From contig NZ_CP041690.1 of assembly GCF_008000755.1 (NCBI RefSeq), positions 1,613,260 to 1,677,259 on the forward strand: a DNA stretch of 64,000 bases. Direction: 5' to 3'. The translations under genes and the position numbers were made by a program. Position 1 is the stretch's first letter, and each line of letters begins with the position of its first letter. Positions 9,705 through 19,607 of this stretch are shown piece by piece. Below the pieces are notes generated by a model. That model saw nothing but the letters and a program-made list of their open reading frames with translations, made no database searches and was not told the origin of the DNA. This stretch comes from Youhaiella tibetensis. Lineage in GTDB: Bacteria > Pseudomonadota > Alphaproteobacteria > Rhizobiales > Devosiaceae.

Positions 9705-11461
9705 CGCCGTTGCTTTCCGTCAAGGACCTGCGGGTCGGCTTCGGACGTGATCCGAAGGCCAATGAGGTGGTTCACGGCGTCTCGTTCGAGATATCGGCGG
9801 GCGAAACGGTGGCGATCGTCGGCGAGAGCGGCTCGGGCAAATCCGTGACGGCGCTCTCGGTCAATCGCCTCGTGGATTTCGGCGGCGGACGCGTGACGGC
9901 CGGCTCGATCGCTTTCCAGCGGGACGATGGCAGTGTGCTTGACCTCGTCGCGGCTGACGAGAGCCGCCTCGAAACCATCAGGGGACGGGAGATCGGCATG
10001 ATCTTCCAGGAGCCGATGACCTCGCTCAATCCGGTGCATACCATCGGCTGGCAGATCGAGGAGGCATTCAGGCTGCATAAGGGGCTGCGTGGACGTGCGG
10101 CGACCACCGCAGCGCGCGAAGCGCTGGAGCGTGTCCGCATTCCCGATGCCGCCCGGCGTCTCTCCTACTATCCCCACCAACTGTCCGGTGGCATGCGTCA
10201 GAGGGTGATGATCGCCATGGCGCTGGCCAGCAGTCCGCGCCTGCTCATCGCCGATGAGCCCACGACCGCGCTGGACGTCACCGTCCAGGCGCAGATCATG
10301 GCGCTGCTCGATGAGCTGCGGCGCGAGATGGGCATGGGCATGATCTTCATCACACACGACATCGGCCTCGTTGCCGGCATCGCCGACAAGGTGATGGTCA
10401 TGCAGGGGGGCATTGCCGTCGAGCAGGGGGAGCTGGGCGCCATCCTCGACAATCCACAGCACCCCTATACGCAGCACCTGCTGACCGCAGTGCCCCATTT
10501 CAGCAACGGCACCGCCGTCAGGACGGACCGGGTCGAGGCGGACGTGAAGGACGCCCCGATCGTTACGGTGGCCGACCTGGCCGTGCGTTTTCCGGTGCGT
10601 TCGGGGGTTTTCCGCCGCCAGACGGGAGCCGTCCACGCGGTAGACGGGGTCAATTTTGAGCTCCGCCGCGGGCGGACCCTCGCCATCGTGGGTGAAAGTG
10701 GATCGGGCAAGTCGACGACGGCCCGCGCCCTGATGGGCCTCGTTCGACCTACCAGGGGCGTGATCGAGACCAGCGAGACCCGGCCAGGCCGACACTCCTC
10801 GGAACGGCCTCTCCAGATGGTGTTCCAGGATCCCTTCGCCTCGCTCAATCCGCGCCTGACCGTCAGGGGCCTTCTGGCGGAGCCGGCGATTGCCGCCGGC
10901 ATCCCCAATGACGCCGAGCTCGTGCGCAAGATGGAGGCGCTGCTCGAACGGGTCGGGCTGAAGCCCGACAGCCTCGAGCGCTACCCGCACGAGTTCTCCG
11001 GCGGACAGCGCCAGCGCCTGTGCATCGCCCGGGCCCTGATGCTCAACCCCGACGTCGTCGTTCTCGATGAGGCCGTCTCGGCGCTCGACGTTTCCGTGCA
11101 GGCGCGCGTGCTCGAGCTGCTCGTGGACCTGCAGCACGAATATGGCCTGGCCTACCTCTTCATCTCCCACGACATGGCGGTGGTCGAGCGGATCGCGCAC
11201 CGCGTCGCGGTGATGTTCGCCGGCCAGATCGTGGAGATCGGCGAAGCGTCCTCCGTGCTGTCCAACCCACAGCATTCCTACACCAAGCGCCTGATCTCGG
11301 CGGTGCCGTCCGTCGATCGCCGTCACCAGCGGTTCGAGCTCGACACGCGCCAGGTGCCCTCGCTTGTGCGGCCGGCCGGGTTCGAGCCGGAGCCCGCGCA
11401 GTGGCGCGAAGTGGGCGCCGATCATCGTGCGCGCGTTGAAATGACAGGTAGTGACTCATGA
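9701..11461 (+). CDS. Fused double ABC ATPase (DppD-DppF type)
   Basis: 586 aa with two complete nucleotide-binding domains in one chain. The first has Walker A GESGSGKS at residues 41-48 and signature LSGGMRQR near 163; the second has GESGSGKS near 329 and FSGGQRQR near 432, plus Walker B VVVLDEA. It replaces the separate DppD and DppF subunits and energises the two permeases upstream. It overlaps the permease by 4 nt and the serine hydrolase start by 4 nt. A fused ATPase also occurs at 29910-31541, whereas the importer at 51542-56856 has split ATPases. Confidence 0.92.
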   Translation: MTPLLSVKDLRVGFGRDPKANEVVHGVSFEISAGETVAIVGESGSGKSVTALSVNRLVDFGGGRVTAGSIAFQRDDGSVLDLVAADESRLETIRGREIGMIFQEPMTSLNPVHTIGWQIEEAFRLHKGLRGRAATTAAREALERVRIPDAARRLSYYPHQLSGGMRQRVMIAMALASSPRLLIADEPTTALDVTVQAQIMALLDELRREMGMGMIFITHDIGLVAGIADKVMVMQGGIAVEQGELGAILDNPQHPYTQHLLTAVPHFSNGTAVRTDRVEADVKDAPIVTVADLAVRFPVRSGVFRRQTGAVHAVDGVNFELRRGRTLAIVGESGSGKSTTARALMGLVRPTRGVIETSETRPGRHSSERPLQMVFQDPFASLNPRLTVRGLLAEPAIAAGIPNDAELVRKMEALLERVGLKPDSLERYPHEFSGGQRQRLCIARALMLNPDVVVLDEAVSALDVSVQARVLELLVDLQHEYGLAYLFISHDMAVVERIAHRVAVMFAGQIVEIGEASSVLSNPQHSYTKRLISAVPSVDRRHQRFELDTRQVPSLVRPAGFEPEPAQWREVGADHRARVEMTGSDS

Positions 11462-12474
11462 CGGATTCAGCCTTCTCCGCCCGGTTCGAGCGAGCCTTCG
11501 AACCTCTCGAGCAATGGGTGGCTTCCGGACGCATTCCGGGGGGCGTTCTCGGCATCGTGGATGCCTCGGGCCAACGCATGGTCCGCGCCATCGGGAAGGC
11601 GCAGACGGTGCCAACCGCACGCCCCATGACCGAAGGGACCTGGTTCGACCTGGCCTCCCTGACCAAGGTGATCTTCACCACCCCCCGCATTCTCGCCCTG
11701 GCCGAAGAGGGCGTCATCGACCTGGATGCGCCGCTCGTTGCTCTCCTGCCGGACTTTCAGCAGTACAGCCCCGACGCCTGGGCCCGCAAGATCACCTTCC
11801 GGCAATGCCTGGGCCACCAGACGCCTTTCCCGGCGGTTTTCCCGCTCTATACCTATGGGCGCGACCCGCATCTGCTCCGCGCCTTTGTGTTGCAGCACGA
11901 TTGGCCCGCCGGGCCGGCGGTTTACTCGGACATCAACTTCATGCTGCTCGGCTTCGCTCTCGAGCGGCACACAGGCAAGACCATCAGGCAGATGGATCCG
12001 GGCCCCGGTTTCGCCTTTTCCGCCAGGCCGGACGAGGCGGCGGCGACCGAGGACTGCACCTGGCGCTATCGCGTGTTGAGCGGAGAAGTGCACGACGACA
12101 ATACGTCCGCGCTCCAGGGGGCGGGGCATGCCGGACTATTCGGTACGGTGGGCTCGGTACTCGACTTTGCCGAAGGGCTGCTGACGGCCCGCGGGGTTTC
12201 GGCGCGCTCTGTGGAGTTGATGCGCACGCCCCTCTCGGCCCGTCGCACCCACGGCTGGGAGCGCCCATATGAAGGCTGGTCGGGCGGCGAGCATTGCTCC
12301 GCGCAGACGATCGGACACACCGGCTTCACCGGCACTGGCCTCTGGCTCGATTTCGAGAGCGGCTGCGCCTGGACCTTGCTGACCAATCGCGTCCACCCCA
12401 CGCGGCATTTCGATAGCGGCATCCTGCAGCTTCGGCGGGCAGTGGGCGATCAGATCAATCTAGTCCTGGAGTAA
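11458..12474 (+). CDS. Serine hydrolase, beta-lactamase/class C fold
   Basis: 338 aa. The three active-site motifs of the penicillin-binding/class C family are visible: SLTK (Ser67, Lys70), YSD (Tyr156) and HTG (287-289, in place of KTG). No signal peptide is seen, so it should act in the cytoplasm. Its place between a muropeptide-type importer and AnmK, with 4-nt overlap upstream and no gap downstream, suggests it trims the peptide or an ester from an imported cell-wall fragment. DD-/LD-peptidase, amidase or esterase activity cannot be separated by sequence; a drug-resistance role is unlikely in this context. Confidence 0.8.
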   Translation: MTDSAFSARFERAFEPLEQWVASGRIPGGVLGIVDASGQRMVRAIGKAQTVPTARPMTEGTWFDLASLTKVIFTTPRILALAEEGVIDLDAPLVALLPDFQQYSPDAWARKITFRQCLGHQTPFPAVFPLYTYGRDPHLLRAFVLQHDWPAGPAVYSDINFMLLGFALERHTGKTIRQMDPGPGFAFSARPDEAAATEDCTWRYRVLSGEVHDDNTSALQGAGHAGLFGTVGSVLDFAEGLLTARGVSARSVELMRTPLSARRTHGWERPYEGWSGGEHCSAQTIGHTGFTGTGLWLDFESGCAWTLLTNRVHPTRHFDSGILQLRRAVGDQINLVLE

Positions 12475-13593
12475 ATGATGGAACCGATCTGGGCCGTAGG
12501 GCTGATGACCGGCACCGTGCTTGACGGCAATATCGACGTTGCCCTGCTGCGCACCGACGGCGTGGAGGTCTCCGAGTTCGGAGCCTACACTCTGGCTCCT
12601 TATCCCGCCTCGATCCGGGAGCTGCTCGAAGAGACGCTCCAGCAGGCGCGGGCCTGGAACTTCGAGGGCCCCGAGCCGGCGATCTTCGCGCAGGCTGAGG
12701 ACGCGCTCACCCGGGCGCAGTCCGAGGCTGTGCGGAAGCTCGTCGAAAGCGCGGGGCTGACCATGGGCGATATCGGGGCGGTAGGCTTCCACGGGCAGAC
12801 CGTGCTGCATCGCGCCCCCCAGCCCGGCCGTATCGGCGCAACCCGCCAGCTAGGCAATGGCCAGCTCATGCACGAGATCCTCGATTGCAAGGTGGTGTAC
12901 GACTTCCGCTCTGCCGACGTGGCGGCAGGCGGGCAGGGTGCTCCGCTATCGGCGGCCTACCACCAGGCCTTGCTCCGTTCCCTCGGCACCGGTGGCGATA
13001 CCGCTGTCCTCAACCTGGGCGGCGTGGCCAACGTGACGTGGTGGGACGGGGCGGACAGCCTCGTGGCCTTCGACGCCGGTCCGGCCAACGCGCCGATCAA
13101 CGATTTCGTCAAGGCGCGCGGGCATGGCGATATGGACCGGGATGGGGCGCTGGCCCTGGAGGGCAAGGTCGATGAGGAGCGTCTGGCCAAGCTCCTGACC
13201 CATCCCTACCTCACCGCTCCCTATCCCAAGTCGTTGGACCGTTTCGACTTCGGCGCGTCCATGGCCGATGGCCTGGGCCTCGAGGATGGCGCGGCGACCC
13301 TCACCGCCTTCACCTGTGGGGCCGTCGGCAAGGCCCTCGATATCCTGCCCCGGCGCCCCACCAGGCTGGTGGTCTGTGGCGGTGGGCGGCATAACCCGGC
13401 GATCATGGCGATGCTTGAGACGCGTGCTCGTGTCGAAGCGATCCCGGCCGAGACGGTGGGTTGGCGCGGTGATGCCATCGAGGCCGAGTGCTTCGCCTTC
13501 CTGGCGGTGCGCGTGCTCCGCGGCATGCCGATCAGTTTTCCGACGACGACGGGGGCGCCGCGCCCGATGCAAGGCGGCCGGATCGCCGGCTAG
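12475..13593 (+). CDS. anmK: Anhydro-N-acetylmuramic acid kinase AnmK
   Basis: 372 aa, the usual AnmK length. It phosphorylates and opens 1,6-anhydro-MurNAc to MurNAc-6-phosphate, the substrate of MurQ. Visible family motifs are [10 protein letters not shown] (residues 9-18; most members read GLMSGTSLDG), [27 protein letters not shown] (about 140-157), [10 protein letters not shown] and [11 protein letters not shown]. The usual Ser-Gly-Thr-Ser loop is changed to Thr-Gly-Thr-Val. The start abuts the hydrolase stop directly; the next codon is also ATG. The gene converges on the GNAT gene with a 4-nt overlap of stop codons. Confidence 0.94.
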   Translation: MMEPIWAVGLMTGTVLDGNIDVALLRTDGVEVSEFGAYTLAPYPASIRELLEETLQQARAWNFEGPEPAIFAQAEDALTRAQSEAVRKLVESAGLTMGDIGAVGFHGQTVLHRAPQPGRIGATRQLGNGQLMHEILDCKVVYDFRSADVAAGGQGAPLSAAYHQALLRSLGTGGDTAVLNLGGVANVTWWDGADSLVAFDAGPANAPINDFVKARGHGDMDRDGALALEGKVDEERLAKLLTHPYLTAPYPKSLDRFDFGASMADGLGLEDGAATLTAFTCGAVGKALDILPRRPTRLVVCGGGRHNPAIMAMLETRARVEAIPAETVGWRGDAIEAECFAFLAVRVLRGMPISFPTTTGAPRPMQGGRIAG

Positions 13594-14018
13594 GCTTCGA
13601 GCAGCGATTTTTGCAGGAACGTGCGCGTTCTCCCCGGCGGAAACTCGGGGAGGGTGCCGAATGGCTTGTAACCGGCTCGTTCGTAGGTGCGCAGCGCTAC
13701 CGGATTGAAGGTGTCTATGTAGGCGCCGTGGCATCCGCGCACGCGCGCCTCGTCCTCGGCGGCTGACAACATCGTGCTGGCCCAGCCGTGCCCGCGCAGT
13801 TCCTCGCCTACCCAGAGCCATTGGACATAGAGCCATCCCCAGCCGGTATAGCCGCTGATTCCCGCCACGATGCGCCCGGCCTCATCGCGTACGAAGACGG
13901 CGAGCGGCAGGCGGTTGGACGCCCCCACCTCGCCCTCGTTGAAGGCCGTAAGGTTGTTGCCGACGACGGCGAGGTCTTCCGGCGAGGGGGCGGACGTTAC
14001 GGAAAGCGATGGCGTCAT
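13590..14018 (-). CDS. GNAT-family N-acetyltransferase
   Basis: 142 aa. The central [16 protein letters not shown] matches the acetyl-CoA pyrophosphate-binding motif A (R/Q-x-x-G-x-G/A), and the later [13 protein letters not shown] segment is motif B of GNAT enzymes. Substrate is not identifiable. The start at 14018 gives a normal N-terminus; the reading frame continues upstream but without GNAT similarity. It is transcribed away from the cellulose operon, from which it is separated by about 190 nt, and its stop overlaps anmK by 4 nt in convergent orientation. Confidence 0.8.
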   Translation of the reverse strand: MTPSLSVTSAPSPEDLAVVGNNLTAFNEGEVGASNRLPLAVFVRDEAGRIVAGISGYTGWGWLYVQWLWVGEELRGHGWASTMLSAAEDEARVRGCHGAYIDTFNPVALRTYERAGYKPFGTLPEFPPGRTRTFLQKSLLEA

Positions 14019-14208
14019 CTCGGCACTCGTTGAAGGTTTGGAGGCGGCGCCTCCGGCTGTTCCTAGCCGCACAGTGGAGCTTCGTCCAAGCGACAAGTGA
14101 AGGCTCTTTGCAACGCCTGAGGGAAAATCGGCTTGCCCCGTTCCGGTTGCGTTTGCGCGATTGCTCCAAAAACTTCTTACTAGCAGAGGACTTTGCTGCC
14201 CTTCGTCG

Positions 14209-15117
14209 ATGAGCCGAAAGGACTGTGTTGCGTTGTTCCTGAAGCGTTCTCGCCTGTTCGAGTTGGCCTGCTTCGCCTGTGCTTGCCTCTTCCTTGCCGG
14301 TTGCAGCCAACAACCTCCGCTCGAGCCACGTCCGGCCCAGACCATAGCTCCCACCCAGGCCTTCATCTTTCCCCCGCCCGGCGGGCCCGGCATCGTGGGG
14401 GTGATCGAAACGACGTTCGCCAATGCCTATCGCCAGGAGATCGCGCTGGCCACCGAGGCGCGGACACCGGGCGAAAACAAGATCACCGTGACGATCTTCA
14501 AGGCCAAGGGTGGCGACGGCAATTTCGGGACCCTGCCGGATACGCCCCTGGTCGAAATCGACCTGATGAACGAAGCCCGCGCCGCCTGGCCGCAGGCCAA
14601 CATGAAGCGTTCTCCCTTCTATGTGCAGAATGACTACGGCCCCTTCGGCTACGCGGTGGGCAGGGCTCCGACGGGCGACACCTGCGTCTATGCCTGGCAG
14701 CGGATCGACCCCTCCCGCAAACCTTCGGGCGGGATCGACCGTGGTGCGATCGCCGTCCGCCTCCAGCTCTGCGACAAGAACCGCAGCGAGGAATCGCTTC
14801 TCGGCGTCATGTACCAATTGCGCATCAACGGCGGCGTCTTCGAGCCCTGGCGGGCGCCCGCCCAGATCGGCCGGATATTCGTTCCAATCAAGCCCTATGG
14901 CGTCGAGGGCTTCGCAACGGTTGCTCAACCATCACAGGCGAACGCAAAGAAGCCGGCGCAACCCACTGTCACAAAAGCCGTTGTTCCCACACCGCCCCCA
15001 GGTGCGCCCATTGTGCCCGCGCCAGGGGCGGTGAATTCCGGTCCCATAGTCCCGGCTCCCCCCGGGAGCAGCGGTTCGAAAGTCATCGTCCCACCACCGC
15101 CAGTTGCGGCAAACTGA
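14209..15117 (+). CDS. bcsN: Cellulose biosynthesis lipoprotein BcsN
   Basis: 302 aa. A lipoprotein signal with lipobox LAGC occurs about 30 residues in, followed by Pro-rich linker sequence. The segment FPPPGGPGIVGVIE and the later TPGENKITV resemble BcsN, the rhizobial cellulose-synthesis accessory protein. The C-terminal 65 residues are a Pro/Ala/Gly-rich tail. The start is uncertain: ATG 14209 has no good ribosome-binding site, while a TTG at 14233 follows AAAGGAC and would still leave a KR-rich signal. First gene of the bcsNABZ operon; bcsA follows 12 nt later. Confidence 0.75.
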   Translation: MSRKDCVALFLKRSRLFELACFACACLFLAGCSQQPPLEPRPAQTIAPTQAFIFPPPGGPGIVGVIETTFANAYRQEIALATEARTPGENKITVTIFKAKGGDGNFGTLPDTPLVEIDLMNEARAAWPQANMKRSPFYVQNDYGPFGYAVGRAPTGDTCVYAWQRIDPSRKPSGGIDRGAIAVRLQLCDKNRSEESLLGVMYQLRINGGVFEPWRAPAQIGRIFVPIKPYGVEGFATVAQPSQANAKKPAQPTVTKAVVPTPPPGAPIVPAPGAVNSGPIVPAPPGSSGSKVIVPPPPVAAN

Positions 15118-15129
15118 GGAGGAGGCGCA

Positions 15130-17313
15130 GTGCTCAAGACCCTGACGGTCCTAGGTTGGATTCTGGCCACCGTCATGATGGTGGCCGTCATCACTTTGCC
15201 GGTGAGCCTGCAGGTGCACCTGGTGACCGCCGTGATCTTCATCTTCCTGATGAGCCTCATCAAGGTCTTCAGGCTCGGGGGAATATGGCGCCTGCTGCTC
15301 CTGGCCCTGGGCACCGCGATCGTGCTTCGCTACGCCTATTGGCGCACGACCAGCACGCTTCCCCCTATTCAGCAATGGGGCGACTTCATCCCCGGCTTCC
15401 TGCTCTACCTTGCCGAGCTCTACTGCATATTGATGCTGGGCCTGAGCCTGTTCGTGGTTTCGAGCCCGCTCCCGTCGCGCAAGTCGACCCGGCTCCATCC
15501 CAACGAGCGCGTGCCGACCGTCGATGTCTTCGTGCCCACCTACAACGAAGACTACGACCTGTTGGCCGGCACGTTATCAGCCGCCCGGGCGATGGATTAT
15601 CCGCCCGACAAGGTCACTGTCTGGCTCCTCGACGATGGCGGCACCGAGGAAAAGCGCAATTCGGAGAACCCGGACGCCGCCGACGCCGCCCGGGAGCGCT
15701 TCGAGAAACTCAACGCCCTCTGCAACGACCTTGGCGTGCGCTATCTCACGCGTGCGCGCAACGAGCACGCCAAGGCCGGCAACCTTAACAACGGGCTCGA
15801 GCACTCTCGCGGTGAACTGGTCGCCGTTTTCGATGCCGACCACGCCCCGGCACGCGACTTCCTGCAGGAGACCGTGCCGCATTTCGGCAGGGATGACCGG
15901 TTATTTCTCGTTCAGACGCCGCACTTCTTCCTCAATCCCGATCCGCTGGAGCGCAACCTGCGCACATTCGAGCGCATGCCATCCGAGAATGAGATGTTCT
16001 ACGGCGTGATCCAGCGCGGCCTGGACAAATGGAACGCGGCGTTCTTCTGCGGTTCGGCTGCGCTGCTGCGACGCGATGCGCTCATAGCGGGCAACGGCTT
16101 TTCCGGCCGCAGCATTACCGAGGACTGCGAAACCGCCATCGACCTGCACGCGAAGGGCTGGAACAGCATCTATGTCGACAAGCCCCTGATTGCCGGGCTT
16201 CAGCCGGCTACCTTTGCCAGCTTCATCGGGCAGCGCACGCGCTGGGCGCAGGGGATGATGCAGATCCTGATCTTCAACTTCCCGTTGTTCAAACGGGGCC
16301 TGAGCATCTCACAGCGCATCTGCTACCTGTCGAGCACGCTCTTTTGGTTGTTCCCGTTCACGCGGCTGATCTTTCTCTTCGCCCCGTTCTGCTACCTGTT
16401 CTTCAATCTGGAGATATTCACAGCGTCGGGTGGCGAGTTCGTCGCCTACACGATGACCTATGTGCTGGTGAACCTGGTCATGCAGAACTCGCTGTTCGGG
16501 CGGTGGCGCTGGCCGTGGATCTCCGAGCTTTACGAATACATCCAATCCGTCCACCTGGCGCCGGCACTCATCTCGGTGCTCCGCAATCCCAGCAAGCCGA
16601 CCTTCAAGGTGACGGCCAAGGATGAATCGGTCGATGAATCGCGGCTGTCCGAGCTCGCGCGCCCCTTCTACATCATCTTCCTGCTGCTGCTCGTCGCGGT
16701 CGGATTCACTATCTACAAGGTGATCGCCGAGCCCTACCGCGCCGAAATCACCATGGTCGTGGGCGGTTGGAACATCTTCAATCTCATCCTGGCCGGCTGC
16801 GCCCTCGGCGTGGTTTCGGAGCGCCGCGAGGCGCGGACCAGCCGGCGCGTCGCGGTCGAACGGCGTTGCGAAGTGCAGTTGCCCGACGGCAATTGGGCCA
16901 AAGGAGCGATCGTGGACGTCTCCAGCGGCGGCATGGGCATTCGCCTGCAGGGAAATGTCGCCGAACTGCCGCGCGGAGGAAATAGTCGTGTCCGCTTCAC
17001 GCCGCTGACCGCGCTCGAGGACAACCAGCTCGACATCTACATCCGCAACGTGAGCGCCGGCAGCAAGCAGACCATGGTCGGTGCCCGGTTCCGGCCAGAA
17101 CGGGCCCAGGACTACCGGCTTATCGCCGATCTCCTCTATGCCAACTCGTCGGTCTGGGAGACCCAGCAACGCAGTCGCCAGGTCAATATCGGTGTCATCG
17201 CCGGGACGCTGCAGTTCCTGGGGACGGCTTTCTACCAGACCGGGCGCGGACTGGGCTACCTGATGCGCTTCTCGGGAGGCTTCCGCCGCAAACCGCAGCA
17301 GGAGTCCAACTGA
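15130..17313 (+). CDS. bcsA: Cellulose synthase catalytic subunit BcsA
   Basis: 727 aa inner-membrane GT2 glycosyltransferase that polymerises UDP-glucose into beta-1,4-glucan. Helices flank a cytoplasmic catalytic domain with the D,D,D,QxxRW set: DDG at 168-170, DADH at 235-238, TED at 330-332 and QRTRW at 368-372. A C-terminal PilZ domain follows (SRRVAVERR, then DVSSGGMGI), so activity should respond to cyclic-di-GMP. GTG start at 15130 with GAGGAGG upstream. Its stop overlaps the bcsB start by 1 nt (TGATG). All catalytic motifs are intact. Confidence 0.96.
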   Translation: MLKTLTVLGWILATVMMVAVITLPVSLQVHLVTAVIFIFLMSLIKVFRLGGIWRLLLLALGTAIVLRYAYWRTTSTLPPIQQWGDFIPGFLLYLAELYCILMLGLSLFVVSSPLPSRKSTRLHPNERVPTVDVFVPTYNEDYDLLAGTLSAARAMDYPPDKVTVWLLDDGGTEEKRNSENPDAADAARERFEKLNALCNDLGVRYLTRARNEHAKAGNLNNGLEHSRGELVAVFDADHAPARDFLQETVPHFGRDDRLFLVQTPHFFLNPDPLERNLRTFERMPSENEMFYGVIQRGLDKWNAAFFCGSAALLRRDALIAGNGFSGRSITEDCETAIDLHAKGWNSIYVDKPLIAGLQPATFASFIGQRTRWAQGMMQILIFNFPLFKRGLSISQRICYLSSTLFWLFPFTRLIFLFAPFCYLFFNLEIFTASGGEFVAYTMTYVLVNLVMQNSLFGRWRWPWISELYEYIQSVHLAPALISVLRNPSKPTFKVTAKDESVDESRLSELARPFYIIFLLLLVAVGFTIYKVIAEPYRAEITMVVGGWNIFNLILAGCALGVVSERREARTSRRVAVERRCEVQLPDGNWAKGAIVDVSSGGMGIRLQGNVAELPRGGNSRVRFTPLTALEDNQLDIYIRNVSAGSKQTMVGARFRPERAQDYRLIADLLYANSSVWETQQRSRQVNIGVIAGTLQFLGTAFYQTGRGLGYLMRFSGGFRRKPQQESN

Positions 17314-19607
17314 TGCAGTGGAGGCACGTGCGTGGCGTCGTCCTGGCATTCTGGGCGATGGCGGCCTGGCCGGCATCCGCCCAGCAACCCCAGCCGTTCG
17401 ACATGTCGCCCGAGCGCCAGACGGAGTCTCCGGCCGCGACGCAACCGCCACCGGCCCCCGAGCCGCCGGCAACCATCGAACCGCAGGCGCCCCAGGCCAC
17501 GCCGGCTCCCGAGCCGCCGCCCGTAAGCCCGGTCCGCTATCTCATTCCCTTTGACACCCTCCAACTGACCGGGGAGACCGCGCGGCAGGGCATGACCGTC
17601 TTCCTGACCGATGACGAGGCCCAGGCCCCCGTTGCGCTCAATGTCGGCTATCTCAACGCGGTGGTCGCAGCACCGGAGGCTTCCGAACTGCGCGTCGACA
17701 TAAACGGCACCAACGTGCTGGCGGCGCCGATTTCATCATCCGCAGCCACGACCGACGTCAGGATCGATGTCCCCGCCGGGACACTGCGCCCGGGCCCGAA
17801 CCTTGTGGAATTCTCGGCTGTACAGCGGCACCGTACCGATTGCTCGGTGGCCTCGACCTATGAGCTTTGGACGCGGATCGATCCTTCGCGGACGTTTCTC
17901 TCTTTTGGCACGCCCGGTGCGGGATCGGTCTCGCGCCTCGCCGACCTTGCGGCGACAGGGTTCGATGACGTGGGGGAAACGGTGCTGCATCTGGTCGCGC
18001 CTGACCTCGAGCGACCCGAGGCCAGGCAGGCAGCCCTGGCGCTCGCGCAGGCGCTCGGCCTGGCGCTTCGCGTTCCGGATACAACGGTTGAGATCGCCGA
18101 TGGAATTGCCGCGCCGGCACCGGGCGCGCTCAACGTGGTGCTGGCGACGGCCGATGCCTTGCCGGCAGAGGTGGCTTCACTCGGCATCGAGGCCAAGGCC
18201 GGTCCCGTCGCCGCCTTTGCCAAGGTCGGGGATACGAACGTGCTGGTTGTCTCGGGGCCAGACTGGGCAGGCGTGGATCTGGCGGTCCGGAGCATTGGCG
18301 GCGAGAACGGGTCCAACCCCGGCTTCCTGAGGTCGCGCGCCGACCTGGCCTACCCGATCCCGCTTGTGACCGGTTCGACCGAAATAGCCCTGGCCGATCT
18401 CGGTGTGCAGACCAGCGAGTTCAACGGCCGCCGCTTTACTACCTCGTTCGAGTTCGCGCTGCCGTCGGACTTCTATTCCAACATGTTTGGTCAGGCGACG
18501 CTGCTGCTCAACGCCGCCTATTCGAGCGACGTTCTTCCCGAGAGCCAGTTCAACATCTACGTCAACGGCCAGATCGCGTCCTCCACGCCGGTGTTGCGAA
18601 CCGAGCGCGGCTTTTCTCGCGACACGCCCATCAAGATACCGATGACGAACTTTCGGGCCGGCCGGAACCGGGTCGATATCGAAGTGCTGCTTCATACCGC
18701 TGCCGACGAGGCCTGCCCGCCGGGCCTCACGCAGACGGCTCCAAACCGGTTCCTGCTATCGGCCAACAGCCGTCTCCAGATCCCCAATTTCGGTCGCATC
18801 GCGGTCGCGCCGGACCTGGCTGCCTTCGCCGGCACCGGCGCGCCCTATGTCGGTGCCAGCCCCCAGCCTGTGGTGGTGGCGGCGGGGCAGGACACGCTCG
18901 CCTCGGGGCTCACCTGGTTGACGCGGGTGGCGGTAGCGGCAGGCGAAGCCGTTCCCGTGATCGTGGTGCCGCCCGAACAATTGAACCCAGCCGCGAACGC
19001 GCTGGTCGTTTCGCCGCTGCCGGTATTGGGCGCGCAGACGGCTATCCGCAGCGGGGTGGCCCAAAGCAATGGGCCCGGACGGGGCGGGGTAGGTGATGAT
19101 GCACTGCTCGACAGTTTCAGGAGTGCCTCGGGCAACGGCGGTCCCTTTGAAGGGATTGCCGATTGGCTTGCCCGGCAGTTCGACCTGCAGCCGCAGGATT
19201 TCTGGCCGGTCCATCCCAACGACGCCGACTTCGTGCCGAAATCGGCCGATGCCGTCATCATGTCCCAGGTGCATCAACCCGAAGGGGGGATATGGACCTA
19301 CCTAACGATCCCCGACGAGAAGTTCTTTCTTGATGGGACGCGCAGGCTCGTTCGGACAGACAACTGGCGGGCCATTGCCGGCCGCATCAGCACCCTTGGC
19401 GCGGCCGATGCTGCCGTGACGACCGTTCGGCCCAATAACAAGACCCTCATCGCCACCCAGCCGCCATCCCTCGCCAACTATCGCCTGATTGCGGCCAACT
19501 GGCTTTCAGCAAACGTCATGGAGTTCACCCTGCTGCTCGCCGGCCTCGCCGTATTGCTCACTCTCGCCACCTGGGCGCTTCTCAAGACTGTGGGACGCAA
19601 GGGATGA
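17313..19607 (+). CDS. bcsB: Cellulose synthase periplasmic subunit BcsB
   Basis: 764 aa. An N-terminal signal peptide (ends PASAQQ) is followed by a Pro-rich linker to about residue 70, then the large periplasmic carbohydrate-binding region of BcsB, and one C-terminal membrane helix (about 733-757) that packs against BcsA. The motif FVVKxxD-like region is not needed for the call: position directly after bcsA with 1-nt overlap, size and the single C-terminal anchor agree. It overlaps bcsZ by 4 nt (ATGA). It guides the nascent glucan through the periplasm. Confidence 0.93.
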   Translation: MQWRHVRGVVLAFWAMAAWPASAQQPQPFDMSPERQTESPAATQPPPAPEPPATIEPQAPQATPAPEPPPVSPVRYLIPFDTLQLTGETARQGMTVFLTDDEAQAPVALNVGYLNAVVAAPEASELRVDINGTNVLAAPISSSAATTDVRIDVPAGTLRPGPNLVEFSAVQRHRTDCSVASTYELWTRIDPSRTFLSFGTPGAGSVSRLADLAATGFDDVGETVLHLVAPDLERPEARQAALALAQALGLALRVPDTTVEIADGIAAPAPGALNVVLATADALPAEVASLGIEAKAGPVAAFAKVGDTNVLVVSGPDWAGVDLAVRSIGGENGSNPGFLRSRADLAYPIPLVTGSTEIALADLGVQTSEFNGRRFTTSFEFALPSDFYSNMFGQATLLLNAAYSSDVLPESQFNIYVNGQIASSTPVLRTERGFSRDTPIKIPMTNFRAGRNRVDIEVLLHTAADEACPPGLTQTAPNRFLLSANSRLQIPNFGRIAVAPDLAAFAGTGAPYVGASPQPVVVAAGQDTLASGLTWLTRVAVAAGEAVPVIVVPPEQLNPAANALVVSPLPVLGAQTAIRSGVAQSNGPGRGGVGDDALLDSFRSASGNGGPFEGIADWLARQFDLQPQDFWPVHPNDADFVPKSADAVIMSQVHQPEGGIWTYLTIPDEKFFLDGTRRLVRTDNWRAIAGRISTLGAADAAVTTVRPNNKTLIATQPPSLANYRLIAANWLSANVMEFTLLLAGLAVLLTLATWALLKTVGRKG

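Noticed and set aside
9404-11425. A 673-codon open frame on the minus strand
   Set aside because: It lies wholly antisense to the DppC-type and fused ATPase genes, whose Walker motifs are clear; long antisense frames are expected in such GC-rich codon usage.
11458-12474. Antibiotic-resistance beta-lactamase
   Set aside because: No signal peptide, HTG instead of KTG, and firm coupling to AnmK and an importer point to cell-wall metabolism.
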